A program made the position numbers and the translations under genes. Shown one piece after another: positions 1 to 5,800 of a stretch of DNA of 7,784 bases; the first letter of the stretch is position 1, and each line of letters starts with the position of its first letter. The notes below the pieces were generated by a model that had not been told where the DNA came from, did not search any database, and saw only the letters and a program-made list of their open reading frames with translations. The stretch is from NCBI GenBank assembly GCA_041672465.1, contig JBAYZO010000069.1, positions 1 through 7,784 of the forward strand, in the 5' to 3' direction. The DNA comes from UBA1206 sp041672465 (GTDB lineage Bacteria; Bacillota; Clostridia; Oscillospirales; CAG-382).

Positions 1-24
1 AAAGTTAAAAGCGGGAGTTAAAAC
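1..24 (+). other. Leader or tail of upstream gene
   Basis: This short stretch precedes the first gene. It holds a GGGAG ribosome binding site at 13-17, seven bases before the GTG start at 25. All three + frames close within the first 28 bases (stops at 6-8, 19-21 and 26-28). An upstream gene could therefore end here, including by a GTGA-type overlap with the first gene. Too little is visible to decide, and no promoter is seen. Confidence 0.5.
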
Positions 25-474
25 GTGAAAAAAGCGGCAGCCATAACCATAAATATACTTGCGGTCTTTTTTATTTTCCAGGCTGCTGCCGTGACTGTTT
101 TTGGCTTCGCGGCAAAAAACGACTACCGTGAAATTGTGTTTGGAGACACAATGCTGCTGCCGGTCGGAGAAAATCTCCTTGACGAAAATAAAAACAGTCT
201 CGCGGTTGTCGATATGACGGGGAAAACAAAAGGCGGCGTTTACTTTGCCGTTTATTCGGGGAACAAAGTAATCCTCACAACCGATTCGCTTGCGTCGGTG
301 GGGAAAGTCAGATTTTTTATCCCGCTCTTAGGCGGTTATATCAGCTTTTTAAGAACCGCCGCGGGATTTTTCAGCATAGTGGTGCTTCCGCTGGCCGCCC
401 TTGTTATCTGGCGGGTTCACAGACTTTTATTCGCCTGCCGCGGCGGGGAAAGAGAGAAAGACATTGAGAGTTAA
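25..474 (+). CDS. Small two-helix membrane protein, probable degenerate signal peptidase I-like
   Basis: A 149-residue protein starting at GTG, supported by GGGAG at 13-17. Seen: an N-terminal hydrophobic helix (about residues 5-29), a short extracytoplasmic segment (30-95), a second hydrophobic helix (about 111-131) and a basic tail. The layout resembles a shortened SipW-type signal peptidase. LPVGENLL at 45-52 sits where the active peptidase downstream has YPVGDYVL, and GKVRFFIPLLGGY at 93-105 looks like the segment before the last helix of SipW-type enzymes (GRVKTKLGF in the downstream gene). In a gapless alignment the catalytic Ser is Gly40, and no HRVV or GDxN motif is present, so it should be inactive. 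Its stop lies inside the next gene (11-base overlap), implying translational coupling. It could instead be an unrelated two-helix protein; the homology rests on short segments. The gene is confident, the family moderate. Confidence 0.85.
   Translation: MKKAAAITINILAVFFIFQAAAVTVFGFAAKNDYREIVFGDTMLLPVGENLLDENKNSLAVVDMTGKTKGGVYFAVYSGNKVILTTDSLASVGKVRFFIPLLGGYISFLRTAAGFFSIVVLPLAALVIWRVHRLLFACRGGEREKDIES
452..466 (+). promoter_or_regulatory. Ribosome binding site and TTG start of the second gene
   Basis: GAGAG at 452-456 lies seven bases before TTG at 464-466, within a longer purine-rich run from 445 to 460. This decides the start. The only earlier in-frame start-like codon seen is another TTG at 401, which would add 21 residues that lack signal-peptide character and are encoded within the upstream gene. 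The next candidate, ATG at 518, would cut the leader helix in half. Confidence 0.55.
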
Positions 475-1237
475 AAACCCTAAAATAAAAAACGTTGTTT
501 ATTTGATCGTGCTTTGCATGGCGCTGGTTTTTTCGCTTTACAATTTGTTTTCCGAAAACGCCAAGTCATGGTTTGTGTCAAACAAAAGCATTGACATAGG
601 CCATGTTTACGGCAGGGTCATAACCACGGGCGCGGGGCGGAGCCTCGCCTCCTATAAAAACGAGGAAAGCGACGGCATTCACGCCATGCTTGTCGAGGGC
701 TGGGAAGGCGACCCGTCTTACTTGATAATGGTGCCGGGCGATATTATCCACTTTATCTTTTTGGTTGCTCTCCCCGACCCCGCCGCCATTAGCGACTCAA
801 TTCTTTACCTCAACGATATTTACGGCGACCAAGCCCTCCGAAGTCAGTGCGTGATTTATGAAAACACCGTAAAAATCTCAAAAGTAAGCTGTGAGGAAGT
901 CGAGGAAGACGGCCTTATAAAATATATTTATTCCTTTGACGAAGTCTGGCAGACCCTCCCCAACCAAAAGCTGAGCTCGCTCGCTACCCTTGAGCCGGAC
1001 ATCGGCTTTGAAATCGGCGAGGTCAGCGTCGACGGGGAAATAGTCGACGTGGGCGCCTACGCCGGCCAGTACGCGTTTCTGCTCGATATTCCGCTTTTAT
1101 ACCTTGATATTGGGGAAAATCAAAATTCCCAGAAATGCGAGTACACCGTAAACATCGAGGGCGACTATATACCCGTCCCCGACTCCGCCGCGGGGCGGAT
1201 TGAGATAGCGCGTTGCAGTTTTGTTTCGCGGCCTTAA
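464..1237 (+). CDS. Exported protein with SipW-type leader, TasA-like (probable)
   Basis: A 257-residue protein read from TTG at 464. The N-terminus is basic (RVKNPKIK), followed by a hydrophobic helix at about 11-29 and then NAKSWFVSN (32-40). That resembles the TyAWFTD-type end of leaders cut by SipW. The remainder is predicted soluble, acidic and beta-rich with no further helix. Near the C-terminus, LLYLDIGENQNSQK recalls the conserved end strand of TasA/camelysin-like proteins, where a tyrosine-rich strand is followed by a QN pair; this resemblance is from memory. Expected role: a precursor processed by the SipW-type peptidase encoded downstream, then assembled on the cell surface as a fibre subunit or adaptor. 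It overlaps the preceding gene by 11 bases and is followed by a 46-base gap. Four cysteines are present (one in the leader helix), so a disulphide is possible. Function is inferred from leader and neighbours. Confidence 0.85.
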   Translation: MRVKNPKIKNVVYLIVLCMALVFSLYNLFSENAKSWFVSNKSIDIGHVYGRVITTGAGRSLASYKNEESDGIHAMLVEGWEGDPSYLIMVPGDIIHFIFLVALPDPAAISDSILYLNDIYGDQALRSQCVIYENTVKISKVSCEEVEEDGLIKYIYSFDEVWQTLPNQKLSSLATLEPDIGFEIGEVSVDGEIVDVGAYAGQYAFLLDIPLLYLDIGENQNSQKCEYTVNIEGDYIPVPDSAAGRIEIARCSFVSRP

Positions 1238-1283
1238 AATTATTAACGGTTTTGATATAAAAATTAAGTAAAACGGTATTAAG
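1238..1283 (+). other. AT-rich intergenic gap
   Basis: This is the longest spacer between genes in the window (46 bases) and is strongly AT-rich. No hairpin followed by a T-run is present, so it is not an obvious terminator. No good Shine-Dalgarno sequence precedes the ATG at 1284; the closest bases are ATTAAG. TTGATA at about 1253 and TATTAA at about 1277 resemble promoter boxes, but the second lies only a few bases before the start codon, so a promoter is not supported. Confidence 0.5.
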
Positions 1284-2060
1284 ATGAGAACAAAAGCCAA
1301 AAAAGACACGCCAAACATATTAATATTAAAAAGAAGACTTATCTCAGGCGCCGCGAGCGTTCTGCTGATTTTTTCGGCGCTTTCTTTTTCTGTCTACGCG
1401 TGGTTTTTCTTCCCCATGACCCAGTACACCAGGGTTTATACCGACGGCGTCAAGAGCGCGTCGGTTAAAAGCTGGGTTTATGACAAGTCGACCGCATCGT
1501 TTTTGCCTATAATATCCGAAGACGGAATTCTAAAGCTTGAATACCGCTTTGAGGACAACGCGGCGGAAGTCGTCAACCCGTATTTCTTTTTGTGGGGAGG
1601 GGAATACACCACAAACGACCGCGGCAAAACTATATATAAGGTTGAAATAACCTATGAGAACAAAATGGGCGCCAACCCCACCAAAATGAGGCTGTACGGA
1701 GATGTTGACTTTACCTCTTACTGTGTCGGCAGGTATGAAAACATTGATATTGATTTTATGCGGCTCTCGTATTTTATCCCCGACGGGGAGAACAACGGGC
1801 AGTATTTGAACGAGGAAAACTACGAAACCCTTGCGGGGGATCAAACGGAAACAAGTTTAAGCCTTATAGACACCCGCGACGGCAGCGGGCTTTCGGGCTT
1901 TGACTATAAAGTAACCGTTTATTTTATGATTCAAACCGACGCCGCGGCGCTTGAGGAAGACGCGGCTCTCATAAGCGAGGAGCAGGGTCTTCTCGACGCG
2001 TTCTTTAAGGCGCGGGTAAGTTTTTATTACAGAACAGAACCGGTAAACGACATGCCGTAA
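1284..2060 (+). CDS. SipW-dependent-type exported protein
   Basis: A 258-residue protein with a lysine-rich N-terminus (residues 1-18), a hydrophobic helix at about 19-39 and VYAWF at 37-41. The last is close to the YAWF motif that ends leaders cut by SipW-type peptidases and is the best leader of this kind in the window. The mature part is acidic and rich in Tyr, Asp and Asn. Alternating segments such as KVEITYENKMG and KMRLYGDVDF suggest a beta-sandwich, as in TasA-like fibre proteins; the fold is inferred. No other membrane helix or catalytic motif is seen. Its 34-base distance to the peptidase gene and its leader make it the most likely substrate of that enzyme. It may pair with the preceding exported protein as major and minor subunits. 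ATG at 1284 is the only start that keeps the full basic N-terminus, though it lacks a clear ribosome binding site. Confidence 0.88.
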   Translation: MRTKAKKDTPNILILKRRLISGAASVLLIFSALSFSVYAWFFFPMTQYTRVYTDGVKSASVKSWVYDKSTASFLPIISEDGILKLEYRFEDNAAEVVNPYFFLWGGEYTTNDRGKTIYKVEITYENKMGANPTKMRLYGDVDFTSYCVGRYENIDIDFMRLSYFIPDGENNGQYLNEENYETLAGDQTETSLSLIDTRDGSGLSGFDYKVTVYFMIQTDAAALEEDAALISEEQGLLDAFFKARVSFYYRTEPVNDMP

Positions 2061-2085
2061 TATGCCGAAAGGCCGTGTAAATCGT

Positions 2086-2097
2086 GGGGATTGCGTG
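2086..2097 (+). promoter_or_regulatory. Ribosome binding site and GTG start of the signal peptidase gene
   Basis: GGGG at 2086-2089 stands five bases before GTG at 2095. The upstream in-frame ATG at 2062 follows the stop of the preceding gene by one base but has no purine-rich site before it. GTG followed by Lys-Asn codons also matches the GTG-Lys-Lys start of the first gene. The ATG could still be used by coupling and would add 11 residues. Confidence 0.5.
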
Positions 2098-2898
2098 AAA
2101 AACCATAAAACCATAATTAAGCTCGCCAACAGCTTTTTGCTCTTGCTTATGGCTTCGGCGTTTGCCCTAATAATAATGACGTTATCGCTGAAAGCTTTTG
2201 GCGTAAAACTGAAATTCAAGGGTTATTTCGTTTACAGAATAGTTACGGGAAGCATGGAACCCGATTATCCCGTCGGCGACTATGTGCTGGTAAAAAGCAT
2301 TGACCCCGATTTACTCATCAACGGCGATGTGGTAGCGTTTGTGTCACAAGACAGCGATTCCCGCGGAGAGGTGATAATTCACCGGGTTGTCGGCAGGGGA
2401 GAGAACGGCGGAATAGTCACCATGGGCGACGCCAACCCGGCGGCCGACTATAAAAATGTCAGCTCCGCGCAGGTCTTGGGGAGGGTAAAAACCAAATTAG
2501 GGTTTTTACGGACGCTTGACTATATTTTCTTAAACGCCCCGGCGTTTATAATTGTTATCGCGCTGCCGCTGCTGCTTATTATGGGTATGGAAACATACGG
2601 ATTTTTTTGCGACAAAAAAACCTCTCTTACTTTAAAAAGTTATATTAAAAGCCTTGGGCTTGACCCGAACGACAAGGAACTTTTAAAAATCTCAAAAGAG
2701 TTTGGCAAGGACACGCTGCTTGAAATTGCGCACCGCACAAAAAGCGGGGAAACCTGCCCGGAACCGAAAACCGAAACAACGCTTGACACAAACGGCCTAA
2801 AAACCGATACAATACAAATACAAATACAAAACGACACCGCGGCGATACATGAGGAAACATATGACCCGGATGAAAAAAACAAAAACGGCAAACACTAA
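2095..2898 (+). CDS. sipW: SipW-type signal peptidase I with long cytoplasmic tail
   Basis: A membrane serine protease that cuts leader peptides on the outer face of the membrane. Residues are numbered from GTG at 2095 (267 residues; add 11 for ATG at 2062). A first helix (about 11-33) is followed by GSMEPDYPVGD at 52-62 with nucleophile Ser53, then INGDVVAF (75-82), IIHRVVG (94-100) with His96, and GDAN at 111-114 with Asp112. His in place of the usual bacterial Lys marks the ER/archaeal/SipW branch. A second helix lies at about 147-165. Normal SipW proteins are about 190 residues; here roughly 100 more residues follow the last helix. They comprise a possibly helical basic-acidic part (LGLDPNDKELLKISKEFGKD) and a hydrophilic end with IQIQIQ. 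The tail is predicted cytoplasmic and I do not recognise it. Likely substrates are the two preceding exported proteins. The last 38 bases overlap the next gene. Confidence 0.95.
   Translation: MKNHKTIIKLANSFLLLLMASAFALIIMTLSLKAFGVKLKFKGYFVYRIVTGSMEPDYPVGDYVLVKSIDPDLLINGDVVAFVSQDSDSRGEVIIHRVVGRGENGGIVTMGDANPAADYKNVSSAQVLGRVKTKLGFLRTLDYIFLNAPAFIIVIALPLLLIMGMETYGFFCDKKTSLTLKSYIKSLGLDPNDKELLKISKEFGKDTLLEIAHRTKSGETCPEPKTETTLDTNGLKTDTIQIQIQNDTAAIHEETYDPDEKNKNGKH
2813..2830 (+). repeat. Hexanucleotide tandem repeat, TACAAA x3
   Basis: Three perfect copies of TACAAA, preceded by a partial copy, encode alternating Ile-Gln in the tail of the signal peptidase. Because the unit is six bases, a gain or loss would keep the reading frame and only lengthen or shorten the tail by Ile-Gln pairs. 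It lies 31 bases before the start of the giant gene. Confidence 0.7.
2851..2863 (+). promoter_or_regulatory. Ribosome binding site and ATG start of the giant gene
   Basis: GAGGAAA at 2851-2857 precedes ATG at 2861-2863, with six bases between GAGG and the ATG. It lies inside the end of the peptidase gene, so the two are probably coupled in translation. A second ATG at 2870 is in frame but further from the site (15 bases), and using it would lose only three residues. Confidence 0.65.
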
Positions 2899-5800
2899 AA
2901 ATAAAAAAATAACGGCTCTAATCGGCGGCTTGTTGGCGCTTGTATTAATGCTGCCCGTGGGGCTCGCGTTTTTTGAGTATTTCGGCGAAAGCGACCTCTT
3001 GATTGACGTAAACGGCAAAATAAACCAAAACGCCTTTGACGTGCTCAACAGCGAGGATTACAGAGCCGAGGAGTTCGGCTACGGCACCACGCCCGAAAAC
3101 CCCTTTGTGATTAATAACCTTGACCGGCTGTATAACCTTATCAGGCTTACAAACACGGGTAAGATAAAAAGCTCCAAGATTGCCGGCGGCGTTTTCGAAG
3201 TGGATCAATACTATTTTGTGCTTAACTTCACCAAAGAGCCCACCCCTCAGGTGCTTGACCTTGCCGGGACTGTTATCGAATCGGTGGGGAACAACGACTA
3301 CCCCTTTGTGGACACGCTGTCGGGGCTGATTTACGCCTATTGCTATGACGAAACCGAAAAGAAATATATCTATCTAAGCGGGCTTACCCAAACCGTGGAC
3401 GTTGAGATTTCCGGCGGAGAGGTGAAAATCGACGGAGTCGTCACCGAAACCACCGGCGGCAGTTTAGAGAGCGGCAAGTATATTAAAGTTCCGAGCTATT
3501 ATGTTCAGATACAAGACGGCGACACCATTAGCCCGGTTGGGACAAGCGATGTCTATGTCCCGATTTCAACGCTTAGGCCGATACACAACGTCATAGCCAA
3601 CGCGGTGGTGAGCGTGCCCGACGATCAGATCGACGTGGGGTTTTTCAGCCATATAGCCGTCGAAACCCACGAGGGAACGAGCGGGGATGTCACCGTCAGG
3701 GGGAGCGTAAGCGACTTTATTCTTTACAACATAACCGTTGAGGCTAAAGAATCGGTGTTAAAGAGCGTTTGGAACGCCATAAAATCGGTTTGGGAGTCTC
3801 TTTTCGGAACACATAACAAACAGCCGGAGTACAGCGGTGACGAAAACGGCTATTACGAGCGGCACATAGGCCTTTTCGCCGGGCATATCGACGGCGACGT
3901 GGACAACATAACCGTGGCGGGCGAGGGAAGGCTTGACATAAAAACCAAGGATGTGAACTATTATTCGCGGTTCGCGACGGCAGGCTATATTGACGACGGC
4001 GCGATTATCGGGAAGCATTTGTTTTCGGATATTATCGGCGCCGGGATAGGCATGACAAAAGATTTGGGCTGCTTTTTCGCCGACTCGATTTTCGCTGTCG
4101 CGAACGGCGAGGACGGCGAGGACACCCAGTACCCTATCAAAGACATACCGAATTCACCCGCTTGGGGCGGAGTTGAGACCGTCGGCGGGGGGTATGTGTT
4201 TAAGCAGGGGGCGTTCAGGTTTGTGCTGTCGGACGAAAACGACGAAGTGCGGAAGATTTGGAACGGCGGCGGCGAGATAAAACTGCTGAACGCCGAGGGT
4301 TACTCCGCCACAAAATCAGTGCTCTACTGCAACGACGAATACCGTTACAGCTCCACTTCTCAGGCGGGGGGGAGCTTAACCCCCGGAGCAGCGTCCTCAA
4401 ACGAGACCAAATATCAGGGCGCGTATTCGCTTGTCGCCACCGGAAGTATGCTTGACAAAGGCAAGTATGTCATAGCCGCGAAGGTTCCCGACGGCGACGG
4501 CTTTACCTACCACGCCCTTAAAATAGAAGCTGCGATGGGCGCGAACAACGAAGTTATCCACAGCTTTGACTCATCGCTGAAAAGCGATATCACCGACTAT
4601 ATAAACGGCTCGCAGAGCAGTATTTACTCAAGCGCCGTCTGGCAGACTACGGCCGATTCTTCCGAACCCAAGTTCAGGAACGACCGCTTTATCACCGAAT
4701 TTTTGGCGGTGAACGACCAAACTTCGTCCGGCGGAGGGGTTACGAAAAACCTTACCCGCAGCCTTGAGGACGCGGGCATGTTTTCCTACAATGTCCGCGA
4801 AAGCGCCTTTTATTATAAAACGGAAAAAGAAGACGAGACAAGCGAGGGCGGTCTTATAACCGTTTATTACTACCTTAATTACACGGAGGAAGACGGGTTT
4901 TTCTTTTCCACCGAAAAAACCACGGAAATTGAGGTTTATCGGCTTTCAAACGGTTTCAGAACCGAGCTTGTCACAAATATAAACGATATAACCGAGCACG
5001 ACGATTACTTTATAGTCGCAAGTTCCGGCTCCTCTCTTTACCTTTTGGGCGAGGAGGCGGACGAAAGCGGCGAGACAGGCGTAATCGTCGCGACCGGCAA
5101 CATTGGCGACGACTATATGTTTGGCGAAATGCCGTCGCTTATCTCTTTGGAGGAATATAACGCTTACCGGCAATATGTTTGGTACACAAGTTCCGCCGGG
5201 ATTTCGGGCGGCACGGCAAGTGTGTCGTTTTACGATAAACTCAGCGGCAGATATTTTCTGTCGGCGGAAGAGGGCTTGCTTTCGCTCTCCCCGCAGGAAT
5301 ACATCTGGTCATACCAAACAAGCTCCCCCGGCGGCCGCCTTTACGGCGACGGCTATTATTTGTCGCACCAAGTGGCTCAGGGCGGGGGGTTTAGGCTTTC
5401 GGGGAGCGCGTACACTATTTATCTATATAAGCTTATCCCGGAAGACGCCTCCTCAAGCTACAACACCTATATGGGGGCAAACCTTGTGGATTCTCAAAGC
5501 TCGTCGGTGGAGGCGGGCGAATACATTATCGCCGCGGACACAACCTCGTCCCATATCGGCCTTGTAATGACGGGGGAATCTTTGCTCGGCTCCCTTGACG
5601 TAAGCGGCTTTATCGACGGTTCGGGGGATATGTCCGAACTTATCGGCGAGACGGGAAGCGGCGCGGGTTACAAATGGCTTGTGGGGAACACGACCGACAA
5701 ACCCGCGTTTAAAAACATAGCTTACGGAAGTTACTTCTGGGCGGGCGGCTCGGGCGGCAATATCGGTCTTTTTGAGAGCGCCTCCGGCAAAAGCTGGATG

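Noticed and set aside
1250..1283. Possible promoter (TTGATA and TATTAA) before the 1284 gene
   Set aside because: The -10-like box ends a few bases from the start codon, spacing is about 19 bases, and such AT-rich boxes are expected by chance.
1097..2219. - strand open frames at 1097-1318, 1530-1844 and 1857-2219
   Set aside because: All are antisense to the two exported-protein genes and the start of the peptidase; no start signals or recognisable domains.
2640..3208. - strand open frames around the peptidase end and giant gene start
   Set aside because: Cys/Ser/Phe/Val-rich translations typical of antisense to Lys/Asp-rich coding sequence; mutually overlapping and without support.
4215..4455. 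Overlapping frames on both strands at 4215-4400 (-) and 4258-4455 (+)
   Set aside because: Arg-rich shadow translations inside the giant gene.
5103..5567. + strand open frame of 154 codons inside the giant gene
   Set aside because: It lies out of frame within a continuous, repeat-bearing coding sequence, is rich in Arg/Pro/Thr as expected of a shadow frame, and has no ribosome binding site.
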